The notes below the pieces were generated by a model. It worked only from the letters and a program-made list of their open reading frames with translations, was not told where the DNA came from and made no database searches. Positions 46,733 to 55,888 of a stretch of DNA of 64,000 bases are shown piece by piece (the stretch's first letter is position 1; each line of letters opens with the position of its first letter). The stretch lies in assembly GCF_038002165.1 (NCBI RefSeq), contig NZ_JBBOBR010000001.1, positions 2,604,001 to 2,668,000 of the forward strand. Reading direction: 5' to 3'. The translations under genes were made by a program, and so were the position numbers. The DNA comes from Cytobacillus sp. FSL H8-0458. GTDB taxonomy: Bacteria > Bacillota > Bacilli > Bacillales > Cytobacillaceae.

Positions 46733-47593
46733 ATGGAATATCTAAATTTATCGCAACTAAATTGGGAAGCCCTGCTGATTGATGCTGGACTTATTCTATT
46801 AAAACTTGCAGCTATCTATTTTGCATTTTTAATCGTTAAATCAGCGGGGAATAAAATCATCCAAAAAAGCTTTGAGGGAATTGCAAAAAAGGAAAGAATA
46901 TCTCCCGGAAGATCAAAAACACTGCTAAGTCTTGCTGAAAACATATTCTCATATGTTCTTGTTTTTATTTTCGCTGTTACGATTCTGCAAATTTTTGGGA
47001 TAAAGGCAACTGCCATTCTTGCCGGCGCCGGGGTAATCGGTTTAGCAGTCGGCTTTGGAGCACAGGGACTTGTCAGCGATGTAGTAACAGGATTTTTCAT
47101 CTTGCTGGAAAGGCAAATTGATGTAGGCGATTATGTAACAACTGGAAGCTACTCAGGAATTGTGGAGCAAATTGGACTAAAAACCACTCAAATCCGAGGG
47201 TTTGACGGAACTTTGCATTATCTGCCCAACCGGGAGATTACCAGTCTGAGCAACCATTCCCGCGGCAACATGCGCGCACTGGTTGATATAGGAATCTCAT
47301 ATGATGACAAAATTGATGAAGCTATCACAGTCCTTCAGGAAGCATGCGACAGGATCGCTCAGGAAAACCAGGCGATTGTTGAAGGACCTAATGTCATTGG
47401 CATACAAACATTAGGCTCATCTGATGTTGTATTAAGAATTATTGCCAAGACAGAAAACATGGAACAGTGGTCTGTTGAACGGCAGCTTAGAAAAGCACTG
47501 AAGGAAGCTTTGGAAGCCAGTGGGATTGAAATTCCATTCCCCCATCAGGTGCTTATTCAAAAACAGGCTGGAACAGATAGTTCTGCCGGATAA
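46733..47593 (+). CDS. ykuT: Small-conductance mechanosensitive channel (MscS family), YkuT
   Basis: A 286-residue MscS channel with three membrane helices (about 15-40, 68-90, 95-125). The pore helix is rich in Gly/Ala (ATAILAGAGVIGLAVGFGAQ), followed by VSDVVTGFFILLERQIDVGDYV and the beta domain PNREITSLSNHSRG. It releases solutes on hypo-osmotic shock. ATG at 46733 follows AAAGGACAAGGGTAG. It lies opposite the exporter genes. Confidence 0.92.
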   Translation: MEYLNLSQLNWEALLIDAGLILLKLAAIYFAFLIVKSAGNKIIQKSFEGIAKKERISPGRSKTLLSLAENIFSYVLVFIFAVTILQIFGIKATAILAGAGVIGLAVGFGAQGLVSDVVTGFFILLERQIDVGDYVTTGSYSGIVEQIGLKTTQIRGFDGTLHYLPNREITSLSNHSRGNMRALVDIGISYDDKIDEAITVLQEACDRIAQENQAIVEGPNVIGIQTLGSSDVVLRIIAKTENMEQWSVERQLRKALKEALEASGIEIPFPHQVLIQKQAGTDSSAG

Positions 47594-47601
47594 AGTGAAA
47601 C

Positions 47602-47640
47602 TTCAATCAGTGGGGATTTTCTTTATCCCCCACTGATTGT
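47602..47640 (+). terminator. Hairpin after ykuT
   Basis: CAATCAGTGGGG (47604-47615) pairs with CCCCACTGATTG (47628-47639). No T-run follows, so termination would be weak without further factors. Confidence 0.5.
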
Positions 47641-47660
47641 TAGTTGAACCAATCGGGCCT

Positions 47661-47733
47661 TTACGGGCAGTTACCCCCCACTTATCCCCTCTTTGCACCT
47701 CTGAGTCTTGAAGCAGGGGTCTTACTGCCCGTT
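47661..47733. repeat. Long imperfect inverted repeat, possible structured repeat element
   Basis: ACGGGCAGTTACCCC near 47663-47677 pairs with GGGGTCTTACTGCCCGT near 47716-47732 with one or two bulged bases, around a 38-bp pyrimidine-rich loop. It does not resemble a terminator (no T-run) and sits between the ykuT hairpin and the ykuR terminator. It may be a copy of a dispersed intergenic repeat. Confidence 0.5.
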
Positions 47734-47754
47734 AAACTGCGATAAACCGAAAGC

Positions 47755-47807
47755 AAAAAAGCTGATTTCACAGATCCAAAAAGGATGATATGAAATCAGC
47801 TTTTTTT
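47755..47807. terminator. Terminator of ykuR (bidirectional)
   Basis: AAAAAAGCTGATTTCA (47755-47770) pairs with 47791-47806; the loop itself has a small GATCC/GGAT stem. Confidence 0.85.
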
Positions 47808-47822
47808 ATAGTTAAATGTGCT

Positions 47823-48947
47823 TCAGCCTTTATACTTTAAATATGCTGCAATCAATTCAATTGCAGTTTCGATTGCATTTTCATTTGGATTCAGTCTGGC
47901 ATGATGAAGTCCATATTCTGAATCGACTCCAAGCCAGAACATGAAGCCCGGAATTTCTTCAAGCATGTAGCCGAAGTCCTCACCTGTCATAGCTTCACGG
48001 CATTCAACCATATTAATGTCTGTATTGGTGCAGGCAAAGTCCATGAATTCCCTTGTTAAGGTTTCCTCATTGTAAACCTGATGATACATGCTTCCGTAGT
48101 CGATTGAAGCTTTACATTCATACCCAACTTCAATTCCTTTGACAAGTGCCTGAATTCTGCTTTTTACTTTCTTCATTGATTCTGGGGATAGTGTGCGAAT
48201 GGTACCTTCAAGCCTTGCTTTTTCAGCTATGATGTTTTGAACGGTTCCGCCTGTTATTTTTCCGATTGTAACTACTGCGCTGTCCAAGGGATCAACATTC
48301 CTTGAAATGATGGACTGAAGCTGGCTGACCAGGGTACATGCTGCCACGACCATATCATTGGTATTATGCGGATATGCGGCATGTCCCCCTTTTCCTTTTA
48401 AATCAATGAAAAGTTCCGACGTATTTGCAAAGAGCAAGCCTTCTTTCAATGCGATGGTTCCGACAGGATATTCCGGAGCAATATGCAGGGCCAATATCAT
48501 ATCCGGCTTCCAATCCTTCATTATTGCAGATTTAAGCATCGGTTCTGCTCCGCCAGGCCCTTCTTCAGCTGGCTGAAATATAAACAGTAAATCATCGTTA
48601 ATGCGTTCTTCTATGAATTTTGTTATTAGGCCAAGTGCAATAGACATATGAAAATCATGTCCGCAGGCATGCATTTGTTCACTATGCTCGGATTTGAACG
48701 GCAGGCCTGTCTCCTCTACAATGGGAAGGCCGTCTATATCAGCACGATACCCAATCATCCTGGAGGGATTCCTGCCGGAGATTTTCACAAAAATACCCGT
48801 TTTCCAAGTTTTAATTTCCATATTGTCCTGAGGTAGAGTATACAGGTAATCTAATAGAAATTGCTGTGTTTTAAATTCACGGAACCCTAACTCCGGTATT
48901 TTATGCAGCTCCCGCCGTAATGCAACGAATGGATTGATTGTGACCAA
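47823..48947 (-). CDS. ykuR: N-acetyldiaminopimelate deacetylase (YkuR)
   Basis: A 374-residue M20 metallopeptidase-family enzyme acting in lysine/DAP biosynthesis by the acetylase route. Motifs: [11 protein letters not shown] (metal-binding), [14 protein letters not shown], and [15 protein letters not shown]. Start is TTG at 48947, 8 nt after GGGGGA, giving [16 protein letters not shown] and the B. subtilis length of 374. Follows dapH, which makes the acetylated precursor, after a terminator. Confidence 0.93.
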   Translation of the reverse strand: MVTINPFVALRRELHKIPELGFREFKTQQFLLDYLYTLPQDNMEIKTWKTGIFVKISGRNPSRMIGYRADIDGLPIVEETGLPFKSEHSEQMHACGHDFHMSIALGLITKFIEERINDDLLFIFQPAEEGPGGAEPMLKSAIMKDWKPDMILALHIAPEYPVGTIALKEGLLFANTSELFIDLKGKGGHAAYPHNTNDMVVAACTLVSQLQSIISRNVDPLDSAVVTIGKITGGTVQNIIAEKARLEGTIRTLSPESMKKVKSRIQALVKGIEVGYECKASIDYGSMYHQVYNEETLTREFMDFACTNTDINMVECREAMTGEDFGYMLEEIPGFMFWLGVDSEYGLHHARLNPNENAIETAIELIAAYLKYKG

Positions 48948-49022
48948 AACTATCTTCCCCCTTGTTAACAATGCCCCTTTATATTTTTTTCACAGAATAG
49001 CAATAATGAATTATCCCTTTAG

Positions 49023-49052
49023 AAAAAGCGCGGATCGAGATCCACGCTTTTT
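49023..49052 (-). terminator. Terminator between dapH and ykuR
   Basis: AAAAAGCGCGGAT (49023-49035) pairs with ATCCACGCTTTTT (49040-49052) with one mismatch; six bases after the dapH stop. Confidence 0.78.
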
Positions 49053-49057
49053 AACTA

Positions 49058-49768
49058 TTATAATTGGCGAAGTTCCTGCTTAATTTCTGTCTTAGACTTA
49101 GTCTTTTCATCAATCTCTTTAATTACACGAGCTGGTGTGCCTGCCACCACAGTATATGGAGGCACATCATCAATGACAATCGCACCTGCCGCAACTACGG
49201 CTCCCTTGCCGACAGTTACACCTTCGAGAACCACTGCATTTGCTCCGATTACTACATCATCTTCTACAACAACAGGTTTTGCTGAAGGAGGCTCAATAAC
49301 TCCAGCCAATACAGTTCCTGCTCCGATATGGCAATTCTTGCCGACTGTAGCTCTTCCGCCAAGTACAACATTCATATCAATCATTGTGCCTTCTCCGATT
49401 ACGGCTCCGATATTTATGGAAGCACCCATCATGATTACAGCGTTATCACCGATTTCTACCTGGTCACGGATGATGGCACCCGGCTCAATGCGCGCTTTAA
49501 TATTTTTCATATCAAGCAATGGAATCGCTGAGTTTCTGCGGTCATTCTCAATTACATAATCTTCAATTTTTGACTGATTTGCTTCAATCGCCTGGCTAAT
49601 TTCAGACCATTCACCAAACACAACCCCGGTGCTGCCATTTACAAAGGTCTTTGCTGAGGCTCCGAAGTCGATTCCTTCTAAATCACCTTTAATATAAACC
49701 TTTACAGGTGTGGATTTTGTGCTGTTCTGGATAAAAGAAATAATCTCATTGGCATCCATCATTTTCAT
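49058..49768 (-). CDS. dapH: Tetrahydrodipicolinate N-acetyltransferase
   Basis: A 236-residue left-handed beta-helix acetyltransferase that makes N-acetyl-2-amino-6-oxopimelate for lysine and cell-wall DAP. The hexapeptide repeats begin around residue 95 ([20 protein letters not shown] and following); [15 protein letters not shown] closes the domain. The N-terminal DapH domain [14 protein letters not shown] is typical. GAGGAGG lies 9 nt before the ATG. Confidence 0.96.
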   Translation of the reverse strand: MKMMDANEIISFIQNSTKSTPVKVYIKGDLEGIDFGASAKTFVNGSTGVVFGEWSEISQAIEANQSKIEDYVIENDRRNSAIPLLDMKNIKARIEPGAIIRDQVEIGDNAVIMMGASINIGAVIGEGTMIDMNVVLGGRATVGKNCHIGAGTVLAGVIEPPSAKPVVVEDDVVIGANAVVLEGVTVGKGAVVAAGAIVIDDVPPYTVVAGTPARVIKEIDEKTKSKTEIKQELRQL

Positions 49769-49870
49769 AATAAAAATCCTCCTCTATGTATAACATTGCA
49801 ACTAGGATTACTTTAACAAACAAAAGCGATGAAAACAAGAAAAATAAATGGCAGAAAAGAAAACACGATA

Positions 49871-50755
49871 TTATTGTCTTTCTTCTTCAATATGCTCCTT
49901 TATTAACTCAACAAATGCCTGCACCTGCTTGAGCTGAAAGGCAGATTCGTAGCCTAGAAGCCACGTATCACGCTTAATCGGCAAATTATTCTCATCAAGC
50001 AGCGGGATTTTAAAAATATTTTTCTCTGCACCATTCAGCGTAATGGCCGGGAGAATGGCGTACCCTATTCCATTGAAAGTCATTTGCTTGCATGTTTCAA
50101 TTTGGTCAACTACTATTGTCCTTTTTGGCGAAGTTTTGAACTGCCGCAGCCACCAGTCCTGAATTTCCTGGTAATAGTTTGAATCACTCTTAAACTGAAT
50201 AAATGGCCGGTCTGTTTCAAGTATCTGCTCCGGCCTTGTAATCTCTGTATCAACCAGATAAAGACTGTCCTTAAATAAAGGAATTTTAATCCCCTTCCAA
50301 TCCGGAGTCCCTCTGATAATTCCAATATGAACCTGATCCTCATAAAGAGATTTTAATATTTCACTGCTCCAGCCGGTAATCAGAGAAATTTTTGCCTGGG
50401 GGTAGCGGCTGACAAACTTTTTAAGAACCTGAGGCAGCCAATTCTGTCCTACAATTGAAGCAACTGCAATTTTTAACGTTCCATGAACCTGAGAATTAAG
50501 GGCAGTAATTGACTCCCTAACTTTTTCTTCTCTTGCCAGAACTTCATTTACAAATTGAATAACAATTTCTCCAGCCGGCGTCAGAGACAATCCCTTTTGG
50601 GAGCGGAGGAACAGCTTGTTTCCCCATTCTTTTTCAATATTCACAAGGCGCTGTGAAAGAGCCGGCTGCGATACAAATAAACGCTCAGCCGCTTTCCTCA
50701 TATTCATTTCCTGTGCCAGCACCGATAAAAGATGAAATTCTGTAAGTGAAGACAT
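49871..50755 (-). CDS. ccpC: LysR family regulator CcpC
   Basis: A 294-residue LysR protein with helix-turn-helix at about 18-38 (MRKAAERLFVSQPALSQRL) and a substrate-binding domain. In B. subtilis CcpC senses citrate and represses citZ and citB; the sequence and genome position beside dapH and ykuL match. ATG at 50755 (MSSLTEF) is preferred because AAGGGA is about 9 nt upstream; an ATG two codons earlier is too close. Confidence 0.87.
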   Translation of the reverse strand: MSSLTEFHLLSVLAQEMNMRKAAERLFVSQPALSQRLVNIEKEWGNKLFLRSQKGLSLTPAGEIVIQFVNEVLAREEKVRESITALNSQVHGTLKIAVASIVGQNWLPQVLKKFVSRYPQAKISLITGWSSEILKSLYEDQVHIGIIRGTPDWKGIKIPLFKDSLYLVDTEITRPEQILETDRPFIQFKSDSNYYQEIQDWWLRQFKTSPKRTIVVDQIETCKQMTFNGIGYAILPAITLNGAEKNIFKIPLLDENNLPIKRDTWLLGYESAFQLKQVQAFVELIKEHIEEERQ

Positions 50756-50860
50756 AAACATCTTCCCTTCATAACTTTTTCTTATAGTATATCTTAATTA
50801 CTTTTGAATTTCTTTATCATCCATAATGGTTTTGGAGATAAAGTTCCAGAAGTGAAATAT

Positions 50861-50893
50861 AAAAATCTCTGCACGATAAATGCAGAGATTTCC
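50861..50893 (-). terminator. Terminator of the DHA2 exporter gene
   Basis: AAATCTCTGCA (50863-50873) pairs with TGCAGAGATTT (50881-50891); T-run on the minus strand. Confidence 0.82.
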
Positions 50894-50899
50894 TGGCGC

Positions 50900-52423
50900 C
50901 TAATCGGCGACTTCCTTTTCATGCTTTGGCAGAGCAATGACCAATAAGAAGCTTATCACTGCAAATAACAGCACGGCATAATACACCGAATGAAGCGAAA
51001 CGGTAAGGCCATTTTGCAGAATTTCCTTCATTACCACATCCATGCTGTTTCTTGCATCTTCATTTAATAGTACATTTGCTGACTCCAGCGATAAGCTGGC
51101 GTCTATGCCTTCACCATTCTTCTGTATATATGATTTGATCTGGCTGTTCAGAATTCCGCCCAGCAAGGCTGCTCCTATGGTGTTGCCCAGATTTCTCATA
51201 AACATATTAGCAGCAGTCGCAATTCCCCTTTGATTCCATTCCACTGTACTCTGAATGGATACAATAAAAGCTGTAGTGGTCAAGCCCATGCCTGCCCCGA
51301 CCAAAAAGCTCCCCGTTGCTGCCCACACGGGTCCCGCTTCAGGAGTGAGTGTAACAAACATAATACTCCCCGCAATTAAAAACACTCCGCCTATGACAGA
51401 TGTACTTCTAAAACCAATTTTTAAAAGCAGCTTGCCTGCCGCTGCAGAAGCTATCGGCCATCCAATGGACATCGTAGTAAGTGTAAAGCCGGCTACTATC
51501 GGTGATCTTTCCATGACACCCTGTACAAATGCCGGAAGGAAACTGGAAATCCCTATAAGCATGACACCGGTTGTTAAGGAAGCCAAATTGGCAATTAATA
51601 TCGGCTTCTCCTTCCATATATTAAAAGGCATCATTGGTTCTGCAGCATTTTGTTCCTGCAGGATAAATAAAATAAAAGCAATTACACTGACCGCTAAAAG
51701 GCTGATTGCTTCAATGGAATTCCATGCCCAATTGGTTCCTCCCTCCACAAGCACAAACATGAGGGATGAAATGGAAACAGTTAATAGTACAGCTCCTGCA
51801 TAATCGATCTGATGCTTTTTCCTTTCCACATTTTCATGGAGGAAAAGCCACAAGCCTGCAATAGCCATGATGCCAAGAGGAATGTTAACCCAAAAAACAT
51901 ATCGCCAGCTGACAAATTCAACCAGAAGCCCGCCTATTGCCGGGCCCATGATAGCTGAAATTCCCCAAACGCTTGATAAATACCCCTGCACCTGTGCCCT
52001 TTCCTCTTTTGTATAAATATCTCCGACGATAGTTGTTGCTATTGGCATTACGGCTCCGGCACCAAAACCCTGTATTAACCTGAAAATGATCAGTGCTGTC
52101 ATCGATTCAGCAAAACCGCATAAAATGGAACCAATTAAAAAGATGATAATCCCGAACGTCAAAACGGGCTTCCGCCCAAATAAGTCCGAAAGCTTGCCGT
52201 AAATTAAAACAGTCACAGCATTCATTAGCAGGTAAGCTGAAAACACCCAGCTATATAAAGCAAATCCGCCCAAATCTCCAACTATTGCAGGCATTGCAGT
52301 AGATACAATGGTTGCCTCAATAGCTCCCATAAACATGGCAAGCATTACTGAAGCCAGCACAAAAGGCTTTTTCGTAACCTTCCTCTTTCCTTCAGGCATT
52401 TTATTATGTAAAGTCTGACTCAA
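50900..52423 (-). CDS. DHA2 family MFS drug exporter
   Basis: A 507-residue, 14-helix H+-antiporter of the DHA2 group (EmrB/QacA type). Motif A GKLSDLFGRKPVLT (about 71-84), the acidic MGAIEATIVSTAMPAIVGDL in helix 1, and motif C GPAIGGLLVEFVSWRYVFWVNIPLG. Likely multidrug efflux; substrate unknown. Start is TTG at 52423, 6 nt after GGAGGGG. No regulator is adjacent apart from ccpC downstream, whose targets are elsewhere. Confidence 0.9.
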   Translation of the reverse strand: MSQTLHNKMPEGKRKVTKKPFVLASVMLAMFMGAIEATIVSTAMPAIVGDLGGFALYSWVFSAYLLMNAVTVLIYGKLSDLFGRKPVLTFGIIIFLIGSILCGFAESMTALIIFRLIQGFGAGAVMPIATTIVGDIYTKEERAQVQGYLSSVWGISAIMGPAIGGLLVEFVSWRYVFWVNIPLGIMAIAGLWLFLHENVERKKHQIDYAGAVLLTVSISSLMFVLVEGGTNWAWNSIEAISLLAVSVIAFILFILQEQNAAEPMMPFNIWKEKPILIANLASLTTGVMLIGISSFLPAFVQGVMERSPIVAGFTLTTMSIGWPIASAAAGKLLLKIGFRSTSVIGGVFLIAGSIMFVTLTPEAGPVWAATGSFLVGAGMGLTTTAFIVSIQSTVEWNQRGIATAANMFMRNLGNTIGAALLGGILNSQIKSYIQKNGEGIDASLSLESANVLLNEDARNSMDVVMKEILQNGLTVSLHSVYYAVLLFAVISFLLVIALPKHEKEVAD

Positions 52424-52512
52424 GCATTTCCCCTCCAAGATTTAAAACATGATTAACGCCTGCAAATGAAGCCTAATTAAAGCATATCAATTCTCATCAT
52501 TGGAAATAAAGC

Positions 52513-52537
52513 AAGCTCCCACTGCGGGGAGCTGATT
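52513..52537. terminator. Probable terminator of darB
   Basis: AGCTCCC (52514-52520) pairs with GGGAGCT (52527-52533). The T-run is weak on the minus strand. Confidence 0.5.
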
Positions 52538-52538
52538 T

Positions 52539-52985
52539 TTATCGTTTATTTAATCGTCTTATATGTTTATTTAGCTGATCCAATACTGTTCTGCGAGTCA
52601 GTATTCCCTCAAAGTAGCCTTCCTTGTTTTCCACACATATGAATGGATGGTCAACTAATAGAGCGATCGTTTCCTGTATAGAAGATTCAGCATCAAGCCG
52701 GGGGATATTTCTGTTCATAGCCTCTTCAACCCTTTTTTTCTCCAGCTGCTCAAATTCAATCCGCTCTAGACCGAGAATGGAATCCATGATAATAGGTGTG
52801 CTGATTAAGCCCTGCAGTTTATATTGCGGGTCCAGTACAGGTATTGCTGTATAACCGCTTTTAGTTAGTACTAAGAGGGCATGCTCAAGGTTATTGCCAA
52901 CCTGAACATGTGCTACCCGTTCAGAAGGAATCATGAAATCACTAATGTTAAATTCTAAAAATTCCTCGCTATGAAGACTGATCAT
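52539..52985 (-). CDS. darB: c-di-AMP binding CBS protein DarB (YkuL/CbpB)
   Basis: A 148-residue protein of two CBS domains (about 14-75 and 80-145). Family stretches: MIPSERVAHVQVGNNLEHAL, GYTAIPVLDPQYKLQGLI, and the C-terminal GILTRRTVLDQLNKHIRRL. In B. subtilis apo-DarB binds Rel and PycA and c-di-AMP prevents this. Start ATG at 52985 matches B. subtilis; a GTG one codon upstream is also possible (GAGGAG 6 nt). Monocistronic. Confidence 0.92.
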   Translation of the reverse strand: MISLHSEEFLEFNISDFMIPSERVAHVQVGNNLEHALLVLTKSGYTAIPVLDPQYKLQGLISTPIIMDSILGLERIEFEQLEKKRVEEAMNRNIPRLDAESSIQETIALLVDHPFICVENKEGYFEGILTRRTVLDQLNKHIRRLNKR

Positions 52986-53056
52986 CACCGAAAACTCCTC
53001 AAAAATTAGTTATGCTTCTTAACCATTTTATCACAGTCTCCGGTATTTTGCGCCTA

Positions 53057-53200
53057 TTATCCTTTACTGGTTTGAATGTCTTTAACTTCATAGCCGCAGT
53101 CAGGACAGTGAAAAATAACATTTTGATTGGATTGTGCAGTTAATACGGCATCAATTTCTTTTTCTGCGCTGCAGGCTGGACATGTTACAGTTGGCATCAT
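53057..53200 (-). CDS. Small zinc-ribbon protein (47 residues)
   Basis: Starts MMPTVTCPACSAEKEIDAVL; a second HCPDCGYEV pair follows. Two CPxC knuckles 24 residues apart suggest a zinc ribbon similar to LysW or other single-ribbon proteins. GAGGTGA lies 6 nt before the first ATG. Lies between darB and ykuJ. It was recovered by reading the intergenic gap; function unknown. Confidence 0.75.
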   Translation of the reverse strand: MMPTVTCPACSAEKEIDAVLTAQSNQNVIFHCPDCGYEVKDIQTSKG

Positions 53201-53251
53201 TCTGCTTCACCTCAACTTAAAGCATCATATACTTCTTATTGTTCTCAATGC

Positions 53252-53401
53252 CTATTTTTTCGAGTCTCTATTGTCGTTTAAAATTTCTTTCATTTCTTCA
53301 AGAGTTTTCCTGATCCGGATTACTTCTTTTTTTGTATTAATTAAATCTGCAAGCAAAAGCAGAACAGTAAAAAACAGCATAATCATGAGCAGGTAATACA
53401 T
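53252..53401 (-). CDS. Small single-helix membrane protein (49 residues)
   Basis: An N-terminal hydrophobic helix (YYLLMIMLFFTVLLLLADLI) followed by a charged helical tail (INTKKEVIRIRKTLEEMKEI). AGAGGTG lies 3-4 nt before the ATG. The gene is 51 nt upstream of the zinc-ribbon gene and downstream of ykuJ, so may be in one unit with it. No family recognised. Confidence 0.6.
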   Translation of the reverse strand: MYYLLMIMLFFTVLLLLADLINTKKEVIRIRKTLEEMKEILNDNRDSKK

Positions 53402-53442
53402 TTCACACCTCTTGCAATTGGTTTATTATTAAAGCACATATA

Positions 53443-53467
53443 AGAAAAGAGGCCAAAAAGGCCCCTT
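53443..53467 (-). terminator. Terminator of ykuJ
   Basis: AAGAGGCC (53447-53454) pairs with GGCCCCTT (53460-53467) with one mismatch around an AAAAA loop; T-rich on the minus strand. Confidence 0.6.
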
Positions 53468-53481
53468 ATGTATGTGGTGGA

Positions 53482-53718
53482 TTATTGAATCAAATCGAAA
53501 ATTTCGATTGTGATCATATCAATGTTGTCGAATTGATATCTTTTTGGCTTTTCTTTATCGTTATATACTTCCAGCTCAAATGTTTCATTTTTCGGATGAA
53601 AAGTTACCTGGCATTTTCTTTCACCATTCACCTCAAAAAATCTTTGCATCGGCTCTCCGCCTGTCGCTTGTTCCTGTAAGCTCTTTAATCGTGTTAATAT
53701 ACCTTGAAGCTGTGACAT
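53482..53718 (-). CDS. ykuJ: YkuJ family protein
   Basis: A 78-residue soluble protein matching YkuJ over its length: MSQLQGILTRLKSLQEQA, then ERKCQVTFHPKNETFELEVY, and a final FDNIDMITIEIFDLIQ. A small alpha/beta protein of unknown function. ATG at 53718 has GGAG 7 nt upstream (AAAGGAGAGAGAGC); the longer frame to 53748 is unlikely. Confidence 0.9.
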   Translation of the reverse strand: MSQLQGILTRLKSLQEQATGGEPMQRFFEVNGERKCQVTFHPKNETFELEVYNDKEKPKRYQFDNIDMITIEIFDLIQ

Positions 53719-53901
53719 GCTCTCTCTCCTTTCCAAAACAAAACCCATAATTCACATTTAGGTTTCTCTTTTGGCATGTTTCTATCCTTAAGAAATAAAT
53801 TCAGAATATTCAAGCTCAGCGCTTTACATACCAATATTAACAGAATAAAATATTGACAGGTGTTTGTACAAGCAAAAGCTTTATAAAGGACGTGATTTTT
53901 T

Positions 53902-54852
53902 TTGGCAAAACCTGAAAAATTGGCGGAAAACCTCTATTTAATTGATGATTTTGACCTTTCAATGGAAAAACGTACCGGTACATATGTCTTAACAGAACAG
54001 AAGCTGACTTTGATTGAAACCTCGGCCAGCCCCTCGATACCCTACATTTTGGGAGGTCTAAGCGAGCTTCACTTTACACCAGAGGAAGTTGATTATATCA
54101 TCGTGACACATATTCATCTTGATCATGCCGGCGGCACAGGCTTATTATTAACCCACTGTCCAAACGCAAAGGTAATTGTCCACCCGAAAGGTGCCAGGCA
54201 CTTAGCAGACCCTTCACGCTTAATCTCCGGTGCAAAAGCCGTTTATGGTGATCAATTCGATGGACTGTTTAATCCAATATTACCTGTTCCGGAGGATAGG
54301 ATTATCACAAAAGAGCATGGAGAAGAGCTTGAAATAGGCCCAAATTGCACACTGAAATTTTATCATTCGCCCGGACATGCCAATCACCACTTCAGTATCT
54401 TTCACCCTGCATTAAATGGAATGTTTTCAGGAGATACAGCTGGTGTATTTTATCCGCAGTTAAAAGAGCTTGGGATTGAAATGTATCTGCCCTCAACTTC
54501 ACCAAATCAATTCAATCCAGGGAAAATGCTCGAATCCATTGACATGTACGAAAAAATGGACCTTGAATTTATTCTCTTTGGCCATTACGGCATGAGTTCA
54601 AACCCAAAAGAAGTCTACAGGCAAATAAAAGATTGGCTTAAGATATTCATGAATGCCGGTGAAGCTGCGGTATCAGGAGGCGGGTCTATAAATCAGCAGA
54701 CACAGGCAGCTCAAGCCATCCTCAAAGAAAAAGTTAAAACTTATCTGAATGGTAAAGGCGTCCCATCTGACCACCCTGTATACGAGATTCTTTCTGTAGA
54801 TATCGCTGTTTGCTCAATGGGGTTGATTGATTACCTGCATAAAGCAAACTGA
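53902..54852 (+). CDS. MBL-fold metallo-hydrolase
   Basis: A 316-residue metallo-beta-lactamase fold protein. Metal motifs: THIHLDHAGGTG (HxHxDH, about 73-84), the His in SPGHANHHF, the Asp in FSGDTAGVF, and LFGHYGMSS near residue 225. Glyoxalase II-like hydrolases share this pattern; substrate unknown. Start is TTG, with AAAGGACGTGA 7 nt upstream. Probably co-transcribed with the glutaredoxin gene 59 nt downstream. Confidence 0.88.
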   Translation: MAKPEKLAENLYLIDDFDLSMEKRTGTYVLTEQKLTLIETSASPSIPYILGGLSELHFTPEEVDYIIVTHIHLDHAGGTGLLLTHCPNAKVIVHPKGARHLADPSRLISGAKAVYGDQFDGLFNPILPVPEDRIITKEHGEELEIGPNCTLKFYHSPGHANHHFSIFHPALNGMFSGDTAGVFYPQLKELGIEMYLPSTSPNQFNPGKMLESIDMYEKMDLEFILFGHYGMSSNPKEVYRQIKDWLKIFMNAGEAAVSGGGSINQQTQAAQAILKEKVKTYLNGKGVPSDHPVYEILSVDIAVCSMGLIDYLHKAN

Positions 54853-54911
54853 TTGCCTGCTTGAACATCCTGCTTTATGATAGAGTAACAAAAGGCCGGG
54901 AGGATGCTAAC

Positions 54912-55148
54912 ATGAAAGAGATTGTTTTATATACACAGCCGGATTGTCCGCCCTGTGAAATTACAAAAATGTTTTTGAATGAGAATGGATATGCCTATAC
55001 AATTAAAGACATAAAAAAAGATGCCGCTGCACAGAAAGAGCTGACAAAGCAGTTTAGCTCCTTTTCCACGCCAACTGTGGTTATCGGGAACACCGTCATT
55101 AGGGGATTTGACCTGGAAAAACTTAGATCAGCTCTGGGAATGGAATAA
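54912..55148 (+). CDS. Glutaredoxin family protein
   Basis: A 78-residue thioredoxin-fold protein with a redox-active CPPC motif (YTQPDCPPCEITKMFL, about 7-22) and the TPTVVIG cis-Pro loop (about 52-58). It probably reduces disulfides or bacillithiol-mixed disulfides. ATG at 54912 has GGGAGG 8 nt upstream. The longer frame at 54861 overlaps only non-homologous sequence. Confidence 0.88.
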   Translation: MKEIVLYTQPDCPPCEITKMFLNENGYAYTIKDIKKDAAAQKELTKQFSSFSTPTVVIGNTVIRGFDLEKLRSALGME

Positions 55149-55149
55149 A

Positions 55150-55188
55150 AAAAGAGCTTAAAAGCCCGTTAAGCTTTTAAGCTCTTTT
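55150..55188. terminator. Bidirectional terminator after the glutaredoxin gene
   Basis: A perfect 16-bp inverted repeat (55150-55165, 55173-55188) with a 7-base loop and A/T-run flanks. Confidence 0.88.
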
Positions 55189-55888
55189 AATTGGCTGCCA
55201 GCTGACCGTTCAGCTCCTGCTGTTCAAACAAACCAATTATACCTTGATTATCTGTTAAGAGCATGCTTCCTGAACGAAACATGGCATCAAATGGATTTAA
55301 CAGGAATCCGAATTGATAGGAAGGCTTATTTAGCCAATTTGTTTCAGGAGTTTTAAAAGAAGTTTGTTTTGCTGCTTCTTGCTCACCCTCAGCTTTGTTT
55401 ATTATTTTCCCGGGAATATTTTCACCCAGAAATTTGGCGACTTTCATTTTTCCGCCTTGTTCTTCCAGCAAGATTCCCTCATAATGGCTGTCATAACCTA
55501 CAGGTCCTTCATGGTTTTCCGGAAAATATTCATACACATAAACTTTACCGTTTTCTTCAACAACTTTTGTTTGATCCGAATATGTGAAAAACGGAATGTA
55601 GTATGCGCCTGCATCTCCTCCAAGGGTAAAGTATTTGCCATTTTCTGAAACAAGATTTTCTTTTAGAAACTGATTTTTAGCTTCTTCAAAAAAATATGGC
55701 TCAAGCAATTCTTCCACTTCGTTCATGCTTCGCTCTTCCCCGCTAAGCTCAACCTGTGCTTGAAAGGCATTCTGCAGGAATTCGTATACCTCTTCTTTAT
55801 TAGTATTTCTCTCGGCATGAGTATGAGAAGGAATCCCTGCGATCATGACTGCAATTGTGATAATAATTCCTATTATGTGCTTGTACAT
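55187..55888 (-). CDS. Exported DUF3993-like protein
   Basis: A 233-residue protein with a classic signal peptide (MYKHIIGIIITIAVMIAGIP, cleavage near SHTHA-ER). The mature domain has no known catalytic motif: NTNKEEVYEFLQNAFQAQVE, then LGGDAGAYYIPFFTYSDQT and YDSHYEGILLEEQGGKMKV. It looks like DUF3993 proteins of Bacillus. ATG at 55888 has GGGAG 6 nt upstream; the longer frame hides the signal peptide. Confidence 0.72.
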   Translation of the reverse strand: MYKHIIGIIITIAVMIAGIPSHTHAERNTNKEEVYEFLQNAFQAQVELSGEERSMNEVEELLEPYFFEEAKNQFLKENLVSENGKYFTLGGDAGAYYIPFFTYSDQTKVVEENGKVYVYEYFPENHEGPVGYDSHYEGILLEEQGGKMKVAKFLGENIPGKIINKAEGEQEAAKQTSFKTPETNWLNKPSYQFGFLLNPFDAMFRSGSMLLTDNQGIIGLFEQQELNGQLAAN

